Source: Microstegium vimineum (taxonomy: Eukaryota; Streptophyta; Magnoliopsida; Poales; Poaceae). From it: 64,000 bases of DNA. The notes beneath the pieces were generated by a model. That model did not search any database, had not been told where the DNA came from, and worked only from the letters and a program-made list of their open reading frames with translations. The stretch's first letter is position 1, and each line of letters opens with the position of its first letter. Shown here piece by piece: positions 10,527 through 22,538 of this stretch. The DNA lies in contig CM039141.1 of the NCBI GenBank assembly GCA_022036555.1, forward strand, positions 7,103,773 to 7,167,772. Reading direction: 5' to 3'. The position numbers and the translations under genes are program-made.

Positions 10527-12385
10527 ATGGCCGTCTTCTCCGACCTCCACACGCCGACGGCCTCAAGACCCTGGAGGCGCACCTAGCGGGCAAGACATAC
10601 GTTTCAGGGTGAGCGCTGCTACACTTGTAGCTGATTAGATCTGTTCATTGGTAGCGACTTGCGATTAATTGCTCCGATTCTCGATTATAGCGCTGTTATG
10701 ATGATGACCTTGACAAGAGACCTTGTTGTTTTCGCTTGAATTTTAGCAGATCTCTCTTGTGATGACTATCGGGTTGTGTTTGCTTATAGTGCTTATGCTG
10801 CTGTCTGCAGTGATGCGATTAGCAAGGATGACGTTAAGGTCTTTTCGGCGGTGCCTTCGAAGCCTGGCGCTGAGTTTCCTAATGCTGCCCGCTGGTACGA
10901 AACCATCTCTGCGGCTGTAGCCTCAAGGTTCGATTTGTTTCACTCATTGCAAGTCTGTAATTTTAGTAGATTGATGTATTTCACTGGTTGTAGATTTAGG
11001 TTTTGATTTATTTCACTATTGCAAATTGGTAAGGGTCCTGGATTGATGTCTTTCACTGGTTGCAGATTCCCTGGTAAGGCTGTTGGTGTAAATCTGCCTG
11101 AGGGATCAGCTCCTGCAGCAGAGGCCCCTGCTGCTGAGGTTTGTTCTCCCCATCCTAAGCCATACTGCCTCATCCTTTTTTTTATACCAATCTGTCTTAT
11201 CGGTCAAGCAATGGGTTTATACCAATCTGTCTTATTGGTCAAGCAATGGGGCACTTCTGTTCTGTTCGATTTAGCATGGTACAATTTTTCACCGATTGCT
11301 TAAGAAGATATTTTAGATTGTATTAAATATCACTCTTTATTGATGTGCGATTAATTGCATGCCAATGATGCTTTTATATAAATGCTTGGTTTTTGTCGTC
11401 ATTGTCTTCTGCTGGTGTAATCTCCTATCTGGAACTAAATTCTTGAAATAGTAGCGGAGTTTGAGGGTGCTTTATATCAATGCATTTTTTGTCGTCACTG
11501 TCTTCTACTGATGTAATCTCAACTAACATTGCTTTAACATTTTTTGTCGAAACTAAAATCTAGAAATCGTAATGGAGTTTGTCATATTCTTGAATCTCGT
11601 TGCTTTAACATTTTTTTATGTTGTTGAGTTATCCTTGTTGTAGTAAGCTTTTAGTTCTCTACAGGCTGAGCTGTTCTTGTAGTAATAAGCTTTTAATTCT
11701 CTACAGGCTGAGGATGATGATGACCTTGATCTTTTCGGTGATGAAACTGAGGAGGACAAGAAGGCTGCTGATGACCGCGCTGCTGCCAAGCCCGCTAAAA
11801 AGAAAGAAAGTACGCATACGTTTCATTACGAGTTTGTTAGCCTACATTGTTTATTAGAATCACTTGGAATTGTTGCAGAAGTTTGAAAGTCTTGTTAGTG
11901 TTTCTTATAATCACTTGGAATTCTCGCGGAAGTTTCACTTTCAGTTCTTAGTTATTTATGATGGCTTTACATATATTTACAGGTGGTAAATCCTCTGTCC
12001 TTATGGATGTCAAACCATGGGACGATGAAACTGATATGAAGAAGCTGGAGGAGGCTGTACGAAGTGTCCAGATGGAGGGTCTCACTTGGGGAGCATGTAA
12101 GTTGTTTCTGTCTCCTTACTATGCTATCGTTTTGCCTGTATTAACCATTTGACATAGACTTGTGTAGTACAACAAAGCTTGTGTCTGTATTAATCATTTA
12201 ACATATAAACTTGTAATACAGCAAAGCTTGTGCCTGTTGGATACGGCATCAAGAAGATGACTATTATGTTGACGATTGTCGACGATCTTGTCTCCATCGA
12301 CAGCCTAATTGAGGAACACCTTACGGAAGAGCCCATCAATGAGTACGTTCAGAGTTGCGACATTGTCGCTTTCAACAAGATCTAG
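10527..12385 (+). CDS. Elongation factor 1-beta (eEF1B guanine-nucleotide exchange subunit), exon-1 frameshift
   Basis: eEF1B-beta exchanges GDP for GTP on eEF1A. Exons: 10527-10608, 10811-10927, 11066-11138, 11707-11809, 11983-12096, 12222-12385. Exon 2 gives the conserved SKDDVKVFSAVPSKP; exon 4 the acidic DDDDLDLFGDETEEDKK; exons 5-6 the catalytic GEF domain with LMDVKPWDDETDMKKLEEAV and the terminal QSCDIVAFNKI. All splice junctions keep phase. Exon 1 reads ATGGCCGTCTTCTCC..., and compared with the family (SDLHTADGLKTLEAHLAGK) one base is missing in CACAC-GCCGAC near 10551, so the initial frame hits TAG within 20 codons. It is either a sequencing error or a recent null. Everything downstream looks under constraint, which favours an error or a very young lesion. 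Confidence 0.88.
11631..11712 (+). repeat. Tandemly duplicated 3' splice site in intron 3 of eEF1B-beta
   Basis: Two near-identical units of about 40-42 bp each hold a pyrimidine tract and the acceptor CTCTACAG followed by GCTGAG. The first acceptor ends at 11664, the second at 11706. Using the first adds GCTGAGCTGTTCTTGTAG, an in-frame stop; using the second gives the conserved exon. Confidence 0.85.
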
Positions 12386-13420
12386 AGTTCAAATGCTGAG
12401 ATTGGGCAACCGGCGGCATCGCTTGAAGTTTATGCTGGGATGTGAGAGTTTATCCCTTCTAGTTACCTTGTTATAGAAATGTTGGTTGGAGTTTATTGTT
12501 GAGTGCTGCCAGATTTTTGAATATCTTTTTATCTTTAAAACAGCGGAACTGCTGGGCGCTGTTCTGTGTCTAAAGTTAATGAGTTTGTAATGGTTCTGTG
12601 TCTAAAGTTTTGATGAGTTTTCTTTGCAATGCTTTATTTTGATCTAGCCATCTTATCTATACCAGCTGTGCTAAATGATGTCAAAATGGTGTAATCCATC
12701 CTGTAATACAATCCAAGTTCTGTACTCCTATCGATATTATTATATCTGTTTTTCTAATCATACAAGTCTACGATTCTCTGTTTTTTTAAATGTATATATA
12801 TATGGAAGACGATTCTCTGTTGGAGCACGATGGTGTATGCACCACAATGGTTAATTAGTAGCAGTTCACGTACAAGAGATGAAAACATTTTTTTCCAAAA
12901 AATATTGTTCTATCTGGCTTCCGTACGTTCCCATATATAGTTGCCAATTTTTTTTCTATATATATATATAGCACGCTCCCATATATAGTTGCCAATTTTT
13001 TTTCTATACATATATAGCACGCACGTACAAGAGATGAAAACATGATTTTCGGTGTTGATGACCGCATAAATTAGAGAGGCCTAATAGGACACGAGAGCTT
13101 CTTAAATCTTTCATACTTTGCCTAAGCTTGCCTTGCATGTACATGTATGGTAACTCATGTGTTGCTAAAATAAAAAGTAATGTTCAGTCATGCACGTACT
13201 ACTATATTCTTTTTTGCGTCTTGTTGGTTGGTAACTCTAATCCTGATTCAATTAAGACTCTGATTCTACCATGCACTATATAATGAAATCAAAATATATA
13301 CTCCTCGATCAAAGCACAAATATTTCCTCAGTTTTGATTTGATTTGATTTGATTTGATGGTCTGACTGATCGGTCTACACAACCAGGTTGTGATTGCCGG
13401 ATGCGAATCCAAGTGTAAAC
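12386..13420. other. Intergenic with a 57-bp tandem duplication
   Basis: It starts with the 3' UTR of eEF1B-beta. Near 12923-13022 the segment cccatatatagttgccaat...ctatata...gcacgc occurs twice in tandem, flanked by two copies of tacaagagatgaaaaca (12870, 13026). No coding sequence was recognised. Confidence 0.55.
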
Positions 13421-13520
13421 ATGACGTCGCTGTCGTCCGGCGTCCTCTTGAAGCTCCTGGATGGCATGAACACCGGCATCACCAAGACGACAAGCCCATG
13501 ATTGTCGAGTACCAGACAAC
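13421..13520 (+). pseudogene. Fragment of a DUF936-family gene (N-terminus only)
   Basis: From the ATG at 13421 the frame reads MTSLSSGVLLKLLDGMNTGI, which matches the usual start of plant DUF936 proteins (M-A-S-L-x-P-G-V-L-L-K-L-L-x-x-M-N). After about 30 residues similarity ends. It lies 0.6 kb before a Helitron-type 3' end and is probably a captured exon. Confidence 0.6.
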
Positions 13521-14093
13521 GTACGTTGTTGCATTGCAGGCGACAAACATTTTTCCTCCTAGATTACAAGTTCGATCTCACTGTACCATATCTATCATTA
13601 CTAGATGTTCTCGGGCTCAGCAAGACGGCGAGGCCGGAATTCAAGTGTTGATCACATGTATGTTTTGACAGCTTCCACCAGGAGGTCGACATTGAGAAGA
13701 TCCAGGAGGTTACCTTGATGGACGCCGCGCGATCGAGGTGAGTGTCGAGCGGCACTGCACGAGGACGCGCCGCAAGTCCTATAGGATATAAGATCGAGTA
13801 CCCAAAACGTACTGGGTGGTGTTGTGCGTGTTGGAGAGGCATCAACAGATCGGCGTGCTGGGTGGCATATCGAAAGCTACCGTCGTTCACCCTCCTTACA
13901 TTGGACCCAGGTCTGTATGGTGGGGCCACTGTGCCTTTGGTCCAAGTTGTGAGGCCGTGGTTGCGTGGTGACACCACGAGTGTGCCTTTGTGACCACCTT
14001 GTCCATACGTAACCAGTTCAACCTGCTTTGTACAGACATGCTTCTGTTATGCAACCGTGCTTGCACTATCGATGACATAACAAATTGTATTCT

Positions 14094-14121
14094 CGTTGCA
14101 ACGCACGGACATATTTGCTAG
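14094..14121 (+). mobile_element. Helitron-type 3' terminus
   Basis: CGTTGCAACG, then gcacggacatatttg, then CTAG followed by T: a short palindrome about 14 bases before a terminal CTRR and a host T, the hallmark of Helitron ends. The grass Helitron end usually reads cgttgcaacgcacggg. The 5' TC end was not found with certainty; TCTACAC at 13374 is a candidate but lacks the preceding A. Confidence 0.6.
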
Positions 14122-15734
14122 TTAGTAAAAAAACTAGACTTACAATGTACCATTTAACAAGTTTATATTAGAAACATGCAGTGACCAATAGTGTCTACAG
14201 GATGCAACTATGTAACCACCTTTGGTAATGATTAATGATAAGCCCTATCCTCCCGTGTCGCATGATTTGCTAACAGCTCAACATGCGATTACCATGCTCA
14301 TAAATCTGCAGAAAAGCTTGATCGGGACTAAGAGCAAGGCTAATAATACAACTAACTACTGGTTGTTTTCTTATAACATTCTCTCAACTCATCCATATAA
14401 TAGTTAGTTCTTTTACTATTAATACATGGTCCACTCGTCTTTCTCACAAACTTTGTTGGTTCTTGTGCCTGAACCGACTGTAAGCTTACAATTCGCTTCT
14501 CCTCTCTCTTCTCTTCTCTTCTTCACGTCAACATTTAGTCAGCTTGCAGCATGTTATTGGCTTATTGTACTTGCCCTTAGTGATGGGTGTTTTCTTTTGC
14601 AGAAAGTTGACATTACCCTTCAGCTTTTGCGAAAGTTCATTTTAACTTTATGAACTCTAAAACGGAGCAAAACAACTCCATCAACTTTTAAAACCATTCA
14701 TCTTCCCTCCTCCTTTGGTCCAGTTATAAGCGGATTTTGAGGCTATTTTTTATTTTGACTATTTTTTGAAAAATCATAATAAATCATAGAGAAATCATAA
14801 ATATAAAAAAATATAATTTTGTTTGACTTCACAAGAGTAGATATACATAGTGAACGTATAATAGTATAATATGATATGTTTTAGTTATATCTATGCTTTT
14901 ATGTACTTAATTGAGATAATTCATAGGTGCAATTTCTATGATTCAATTGTAATGAAATTTTTATGGTGAGATAATTATTGTATGCTTAAACTGTATTTAA
15001 AATACGGGACTGTCTAGATAACTGTTGACGGATTTTTTAACCCAAAATCTGTCAATTTTTTTTACAAATGATAAGCTGACACGTCACAAAAAAACTGACA
15101 GATTTGCAATGTTAAAAACTGTCAGGTTTCCACCGCAGGTAGATAAATAGACAGATCCAAAACCCGTTAGTATTAGCACATCTAAAAATGATGAGATTGG
15201 TTCACTTTTTCTGCTGGTGCAAAGGATCAGAAGATGGCTGCGGGAACCACCAGGAGGCTGTCATGCTCATGCCCACACGCAAGTTACAAAATGGAGAAAC
15301 CAGAACTACTATTATATCGACGCTGTAGCAGCACCAGCTCCAACATCAGCACCTCTAGAATATTGCAAACGTCTCCCGGTGTTAGTCTTTCTTTGGGGTG
15401 ACACCTTTTGGACGACCTTGGAAATGACATCCACAAATTACATTGTTACAAAAAAGAAAGCACACAGAGAGCAAAACACACACGCACACCAGCAACTGTC
15501 AAAGTCAATGCACCCACAATCACATACACAGATGTGCACTTCATATCTGTGCGGATAAAGAGAGTTTGCGAGAACAGGGGTGTCTATTGAGTTCAAGCAA
15601 CTAAGCTAAATAGCAGATGGATAGAAGGGACGTTATAATAGACCAGATAACAGTCAATCAGGTAGCCAAGATTTCTCTGAAGATGTCAATAGCTATAGTT
15701 GAAGTATCAAAAGGAGGAGGAGAAGAAAGCAAAC
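14122..15734. other. Intergenic; possible MITE at 14331-14577
   Basis: The block 14331-14577 starts agagcaaggctaata and ends attggcttattgtacttgccct, an imperfect inverted pair typical of small grass MITEs; the target duplication is unclear. The remainder is AT-rich with no gene that I can support. Confidence 0.35.
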
Positions 15735-15995
15735 CTGTTTTGCAAGGTTGCAAGCACGATCAGGGGGTTCAGGATCTCATAGTAGAACACTGAGAAATTG
15801 AGTGACAGCCCAAGCCTGATGGGGAGGTTGGAGCCAGATCAGCAAGAGCACTATCCTACGAACCAAAAATCAACAACAATGAATCACAATTAAAAAGATA
15901 TATGCATAGTCCTATCAACATGTACACAAAGGCATTCATGGTCCTCTCGGCAGCATCCTTCCTCTCTGCACCTGACTTGAACTCAGTAAGATACC
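15735..15995 (-). pseudogene. 14-3-3 (GF14) gene fragment, two exons, frameshifted
   Basis: On the minus strand the exon at 15995-15918 (after TTTTGCAG) encodes GYLTEFKSGAERKDAAERTM, the characteristic 14-3-3 segment. The next exon, 15855-15735, encodes ALADLAPT and then, after a frameshift, the LGLSLNFSVFYYEILN stretch, with a second indel before the end. Both exons keep canonical splice sites. N- and C-terminal exons are absent nearby, so this is a captured or decayed fragment and not a gene. Confidence 0.75.
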
Positions 15996-16187
15996 CTGCA
16001 AAATCATCATGACGAGAAATCAGGTACCAAGATATATGTGGAGGAGGCAAAAAATTCCATGGATCACAAAATTCAAACTTCAATCTTATACATACATACT
16101 ATGAAGATACATCACCACATCATGTACCATCCAAAGCAGATATCTCTCCATGCATCTCCTAGTAAAAAAACCCACAACCACACACAA

Positions 16188-16288
16188 AATCTCTCTCTCT
16201 CTCTCTCTCTCTGAGAGGCACACACACAAGCAGCGCCACAAAGCACACACACACACACAGATAGAGAGAGAGAGAGAGAGAGAGAACC

Positions 16289-16328
<40 letters not shown>

Positions 16329-16330
16329 CC
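16188..16330 (+). repeat. Compound microsatellite (CT)n, (AC)n, (GA)n
   Basis: Runs of ct at 16190-16213, ac at 16243-16258, then ga at 16261-16286 and 16292-16325. The opposed ct and ga runs can pair into a hairpin. Any open frames here are low-complexity artefacts. Confidence 0.95.
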
Positions 16331-16420
16331 ACACACACAGACACACTCAGCAGAAACTAAAACACAACCCAAGAAAAAAAAACAATCAGCTTTGGATCCT
16401 CAAAAGACCAAAGACAAATA

Positions 16421-17045
16421 CACATAACTACCATAGAAAAACAATTAAGCCAAAAAAGAAGCCGCAAAAACCCACACACTCACACTCAGACCCCAAACAT
16501 AGCATACAAATGTACAATCAACTAAAATTAAAAAAAAGAAAAAGAAAAACACACACAACAACACAATGCATGTAGGTGCATAGAAAATTAAAATTCACAA
16601 ACAAAAAACTCACACACAAAAACTAAACCAAATCAACTACAAAAGTTGCACCTTTCAGAACCAACCTACAAACAAAAACACCTCACCCTAACCTAAGCTA
16701 CAAAGCTTTTAAAAAAAATACATAGGACACATAACTACCATAACAAAACAATTAAGCCAAAAAAGAAGCCACAAAAACCCACACACAAAGACACTCACAC
16801 TCAGACCCAAAACCTAGCATAGAAATGTACAATCAACTAAAATTAAAAAGAAAAATAAAAAGAAAAAGAAACACACAAGGACACACATAACCACACAATG
16901 CATGTAGGTGCAAAGAAAATAAAAATACACAAACAAAAACTAAACCAAATCAACTACAAAAGTTGCACCTTTCAGAAGCAACCTACAAACAAAAACACCT
17001 CACCCTAACCTAAGCTACAAAGCTTTTAAAAAAATACATAGGACA
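16421..17045 (+). repeat. Two tandem copies of a ~308-bp A/CA-rich unit
   Basis: The unit starting cacataactaccata at 16421 repeats at 16729. Both copies share blocks such as aattaagccaaaaaagaag, ttgcacctttcagaa, and cctcaccctaacctaagc. The second copy has lost part of its middle. No coding potential. Confidence 0.85.
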
Positions 17046-19309
17046 ACACCTAATGCTCATCTAAAAATCACAAAAGAAATAATCTGGAAAACTCATACAA
17101 AAAGACACATACACAAAAGAAAGAAGAGGCAAGCACTGGCATACTCAGATCTAAACACCAGAAATACAAAAATTAAAAAAAAACACAACACTCAAATGCA
17201 AACTCTAAACATCAACTGAGCTCAAATAAAAAATATCCAAACACTACAAGCTAAGAACTGAGCTCACAATAAAAATATAAAATATAAAAACTACAAGCTA
17301 AGAAAAATACACTGAGCTAATGAACAAAAACAAAAGCACCAGCTGCCGCTGCCGTACGGAAGCAGCTACCGCTGGAGCCGGATTCGCTGTAGCAGTTGGA
17401 GCACCTCATATCCAACCTCAACGGCTCAACCAGGCCAACATGTGTTGCATTCAACATCTGCAGCCCCATGTGTGGCAAACTACAACAAAGAGTTTGTACA
17501 TAATAATCAATGACATTACCTAATTACCCTTTTTGTAGAAAACAAAAAGATCAAACCAGCTAACACCAAAAAAATGATATATGCGTTGCTATCAAACTCA
17601 ACAGATGGACAAATGGATATAAACTGTGTACCCAGATACAGAACTACAGAAGCACATTTTCGTAGCTAGTGAAATTAGTTGCAGCCAACTACTAGAACAA
17701 GTGATGTCTCAGAACTACAACAATTTGCCTGAGACCGAAGAAATGTCAAATTATATATTACATGCACCTCTAGGTAGCTTTACAGCTCTCCTAACAACAC
17801 CACAGACATTTGAGGCACAAGTAAAAAAATGGTACGATACATACTGAGAAGAAAAACTGTATTATTTGCAGACCACAAATTTCAGTTTTATTGTTATACA
17901 TATGAAACTGACAGCAGTGCACAGTCAGTAAGTGTCACTGATTACTTTAGCCAAATTATAAAATTCAGCCTGGTAAAATAGGACAGAATAAAAGCAAGGA
18001 GGAGCATCAGAGCTGTTATCCTAGCACACGTTGAATCAATAGCTAGTTGCATGCAAAGTTACAAAGCAAACTAGAAAAAGCTAGCATCTTGTTTAGTCTA
18101 GTCCACAATAGTGCACACCACCTCCTTCCACAGCAGATCACTGAAAAAGCTAGCAGAAACCGGGGTTCCAGTATGTGTTTTGACATTCGGGAGAAGGCAA
18201 CACGAATCCCACCACAAACGCTCTCTCTAGGATGCAACGCCGCCGACGGAGGCGGAGCTCATGAGCAGCGCCACCACCTATTCGACTCCCTCCCGGTTGA
18301 GGCTCCTCGCCGAGGTCTTGCTCCCAGTCCGAGGCCGACCCATCCTCATTCACGTCGAGACCGCCACGACGAGCTGGCGCCGTGCTATCGCCACATCGTT
18401 CGATCTGCGCGCCGCCGACACCAGTGACAATCAGCGCACACAACAGCAACTCCTCAATCAACAACTATCGACGAACAACTATATGAAGAACAACTACACT
18501 TACAAATTTGACTATGCGCGTCGGAGTTGAGTGCGTACGCACGAAGAGAGTCGTCCGAAGAAGCTCTCCGCAATCGATGCCTTGATCACGCGGGGGCACC
18601 TGCCTCCCTCGGCGCAGGGGAAGCGGCGGCGAGGCTCGCGCTCCACCCCCTGCGCAACCGCGGCGGAGGAGCCGAGAGAGGTGGAGGGGATTGGCATTGG
18701 CCGATTGGGGAAAAGGAAACATAACGAGTCGCGGGTTCCGAATGCGTCGGGTTTAGAATCCACTAGCGTAGGTTGACGCCTGAAACACTACACGAATCTT
18801 GAAACACAACGAACGGCCCAAAATACGACATATTTAAATAAACAAAAACAGTCGACAGAAATATAGCAAAACTCTTAAAATAGTTATAAATTTATTTAAA
18901 TTTATGCTTGTTAAATTTCATATACTCTTTTTTAGTAGTGTCTGATTTCATTTGAGGCCCAATCAGCACCACCTCTCAGCCCACGGAGGGAAATCCCGAC
19001 CCGTCCTCTGGGACCAGTGCCCATGCAGCCCAACTCTTTGTTCCTGTCCTCCTCTAGCCCACTGCCCACCCGAACTCCTCCCCAAACCCTAAAGATAGAA
19101 ACGGGTCGGGTTTGGACCTGAAACGGGCGGGTTTCAGACCCGTCGAGGGCGGGGTGGGGGCAGATTTTGCCCTGCGGGTTTGCGGGTTCAGGGACCCGAA
19201 ACGGGGCGGGTCGGGTGCGGGTTTAAAATTTCCCCCACGGGTGCCCGTCGGGACCCCAAGCTAGTGATGTTGTTCTAAAAAAGCCCACGTCGTGGCCCAA
19301 CCAGGGTTC
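17046..19309. other. Repeat-rich spacer with a GC-rich island at 18180-18740
   Basis: The GC-rich island has several overlapping short frames on both strands, none of which I recognise. At 19095-19250 there are repeats of the motif ACGGGCGGGTTTC/GGGTCGGGT. I could not support a gene. Confidence 0.4.
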
Positions 19310-19316
19310 ACGAAAC

Positions 19317-19812
19317 CGTTCGGTAACCGGCCAAACCGTCCATCACCGGTTCGGTTTCGGTACCGGTTTGAATTCAAATTTCAAATTTGAATTTCAAAAA
19401 ATGGAAAATGCTAAAAAAATTCATAAAAATAGTTCATGATTTATAGAGTCGAATGGTGTACAATTTTTTTAAATTGGAGTTCGTTTGCTATTTATTTTGA
19501 CGCGTACAAGTTTGAAAAAAAAGATCTTTTTTCTTTTTCTTTTTTCAAACTTGTACGCGTCAAAATAAATAGCAAACGAACTCCAATTTGAAAAAAATTT
19601 ACACCATTCGACTCTATAAATCATGAACTATTTTTAGGAATTTTTTCAACATTTTCCATTTTCTAAAATTTAAATTTGAAATTTGGTTTGGGGCGGTTTG
19701 GACGGTTACCGACCAAACCGGACAGTTTGAACTGCGCCGTTTGAATTCAAAATCCAAACCGTTTGGTTTGGAAACGGTTTGAGCGGTAACCGGTTACCGT
19801 CAAACCGGCGAT
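19317..19812. repeat. Long foldback (inverted repeat), about 200-bp arms
   Basis: Left arm 19317-19524 and right arm 19535-19812 are inverted copies around a short A/T loop near 19520-19535. The inner 75 bp are nearly perfect, for example gtacaagtttgaaaaaa against ttttttcaaacttgtac, and the outer parts share repeats of AACCGGTTTGG type. It is a probable foldback MITE; if transcribed it would form one long hairpin RNA. Confidence 0.85.
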
Positions 19813-20174
19813 GGCCGGTTCCTGTGGGCAAAACGGTAGGGTAAATCCTGGTCTAAGGTCTTTTCCTGTCTCCTCTCCTCTTCCCGTATCCAGCCGCCGC
19901 ACCTGCGCCCGTTTGCTTCCCTGCGGAGCCGTCGTCCGCCGCCCCGCCGCCAGCTGCCATCCCTCCGCCGCCCCTTGCATCTCGTTGCTTTGCGTTCTCT
20001 TGTAATATTATTTTGGGTTTCCATTAGGCAGGGAACACGAACTCGCCGCCAATCTCCTGCACGCCCGACCCGCCGTCGAGCTACTCCTGCTGCCTCGCCT
20101 AGGGAGACCATCGCTACGAACGGACGCATCGGCACCTCCCTCCCCTGCCGCCCGCCGCCCTGAGCCAGTTAGCA

Positions 20175-22538
20175 ATGGCGGAGCCCACCGAGAGAGACCA
20201 GTTCAAGGACGAGGAGGAAGATGACTTCCTGGAGGACGGCGAGTACGGCCTTGGAAGCGAGGACGAGGATGAAGTAGCCGGGGGCAAGAGGAAGCGGCTA
20301 GGAAATAGTCTGGGCGCGATCGGCAAGCGCGGGGTGTGCTACCTCAGCCGCATCCCGCCGCACATGAACCCGTCGCACATCCGCCAGATGCTCTCCAAGT
20401 ACGGCGAGGTGCTCAGGATTTACCTCGTGCCCGAAGGTAACCACCTCGCATTCTCTTCTGTTTTGGTGGGCGTATGCGTAGCTAGCTGCAGATCGTAGTG
20501 CGTATTTCAGGAGCTTAATCCTGTTGTGTGGTAATCTTCATCGGCTGATGTAGTTGGATTTGCTCACACTGCGGAGGGTTCTTTTTGAGCCCGCTGTGGC
20601 AAAGCATGCGTGCTTGACCGAAGGGAACACTCAATTTCACATTGTTGCTTGTGGTGCTTCCATCTGTGAAGAGAAAAATATCAACTTCAGTGCCTCATTG
20701 CATGATGTTAACTGTGATTTCCATACTAATTGAAGATTTGAAGTGCATGTTGCCACAACAGTACAATGATTTTCTTTTCTTTTCTTTCTTTGATGTGTTA
20801 GAACTTAGATGTCTGATTGAAGGGAAAAAATCACTTCAGCTTCTCTTTATTGGTCATGTAACATAGCTTATCATTTTCTCAATATATATGACATTAAAAA
20901 CTTAAACATATAACCATATTAGTTTTTCAATGTCTGCCGATTAATAGTCTCTTATATATTCATTTATGCCATGCCCACCTTCAGGTCAAGGTCATCGGAA
21001 GCATGCTATTGTTAAAGCGAAGGCTTACTCCGAAGGGTATGTTTGTCTAGGACATACACACACAAAAGACAGATGCACTGCTTTGGAGAACTTAATTTCT
21101 CATCTGAAATATTTCTCTAGAAGCAAAGCATGTGCAGATATTCATACCAGCACCAGCTTTAGTACATTTGCAAACAGTTTTACTGAAGCCTCCAATCATT
21201 TTCTAACGTTCTCTTCAATCTTTGTATGTACTCATTCTGCTGCCAAAATCTTTTAGGTGGATTGAATTTGCAAAGAAGAGTGTTGCCAAGAGAGTGGCTA
21301 ATCTGCTTAACGGTGAACAAATGGGTGTGTTCTCGTTGCCATTTTATTCTTCTTTGCTATTATTGGTTGTTAGTTGTATGTATTATTATGTATGCCCCCC
21401 TTCTTCTTGCCGCCACATTTTTTACTCTTGTTGACTGTCAGTCTGTTTGAAGGGGTATTTAGATGTATAGTTCTTTCACGGAGATCATACTGTATGTGCT
21501 TTAGAGCTTGTGTTTTACTTGGCAACCACTGACTGGACAATAATCTCTCCTGATGTATGTTATTAGGCGGGAAGAAGAGATCTTCATTTTATTATGATAT
21601 TTGGAACATTAAATACCTCAGGAAGTTCAAATGGGATGATCTGGTTGGTGAAATGGGTATGTGAAAAGTCCAAAATAGAAAGCTTATTTAAACTTCTGGT
21701 GAAAGTGCTTGATGATTAGAAGAGGTTTATAAGTTTTATAATCCTTTGAATATAATGCAGCTGAGAAAACTCATATCAGAGAGCAGAAATTAACGTTGGA
21801 GATAGCAGCAGCAAAGAAACAACGCGATCACTACCTGTCCAACGTTGAAAAGTCCCGTACGCTGAAACACATTCAAGAGCGCATGAAAAAGGTTTGTCGT
21901 ATTTTGCATTCATACAAGATATCAAAATTTTCTTGTGTTGCTGTTTATCTGTTGGCACTAGTCTGTGTACTTGTTTGTGGCCCTTAATCCATACACATAT
22001 TAGAGGATTAGCTCATTGATTCTTTCTTTTTTGTTTAATCCACAAAGGAACAATCGCAGATGTAAAGTATCTGACCTCATTGTTCTATGGATTGTGGTGA
22101 AATTGATTGCTATATGTTTGTCGTGTTATATGCTCTTTAGGACTCAGTTTAGTAATGAAATCTTAAACTTGTGGCCAAATCATGTCAGCCCTATCCTAGA
22201 TGATGTAACTGCCAAGGAGTATACTGTCACAGTTGTTTAATGTAATCTCCTGCGACTTGCCATCAAATTCTATAAACTTTTTATCCTTGACTGAAACAGA
22301 AGCAGAAGACAGAAGGGGCAGAAGCCAGTAATGTCCCAGAAACAAAAACTGACCGTCCAATTCCTCAAAAGAAACCAGTCAGCGAGAGGGATGCCAAAAC
22401 TAAATCTACGCTTTCAAAAGACATTTTAGCTGGGGTAAGTTTCAGCTCTCATGGAAATGTGTCTAAAATTTTGTCTGTGTCCACCAATTACTATTAACAA
22501 ACCTCATGGTATTGCAGGTATTCGGGGGTTCATCATGA
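20175..22538 (+). CDS. ESF2/ABT1-like pre-rRNA processing protein
   Basis: ESF2 (animal ABT1) is an RRM protein of the small-subunit processome needed for 18S rRNA maturation. Seven exons: 20175-20436, 20985-21036, 21257-21324, 21567-21656, 21761-21891, 22300-22434, 22518-22538, all GT-AG, give 252 residues ending GVFGGSS. Residues 1-40 are acidic. The RRM-like fold runs from about 53 (GVCYLSRIPPHMNPSHIRQM) through RKHAIVKAKAYSEGWIEFAKK. The family hallmark SFYYDIWNIKYLRKFKWDDL follows, then a coiled basic tail (EKTHIREQKLTLEIAAAKK). Nothing is missing. The foldback at 19317-19812 ends about 360 bp upstream. Confidence 0.93.

Noticed and set aside
10690..10810. Possible box C/D snoRNA in eEF1B-beta intron 1 (tgatgatga and gtgatga motifs)
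   Set aside because: No D box (CTGA) at suitable spacing and no terminal stem could be found.
10776..11303. Separate small genes in the eEF1B-beta region
   Set aside because: They are single exons with intron read-through of the six-exon gene.
16086..16575. Overlapping long frames of Ser/Leu or Arg/Glu repeats on both strands
   Set aside because: They are translations of the (CT)n, (AC)n and (GA)n microsatellites, not genes.
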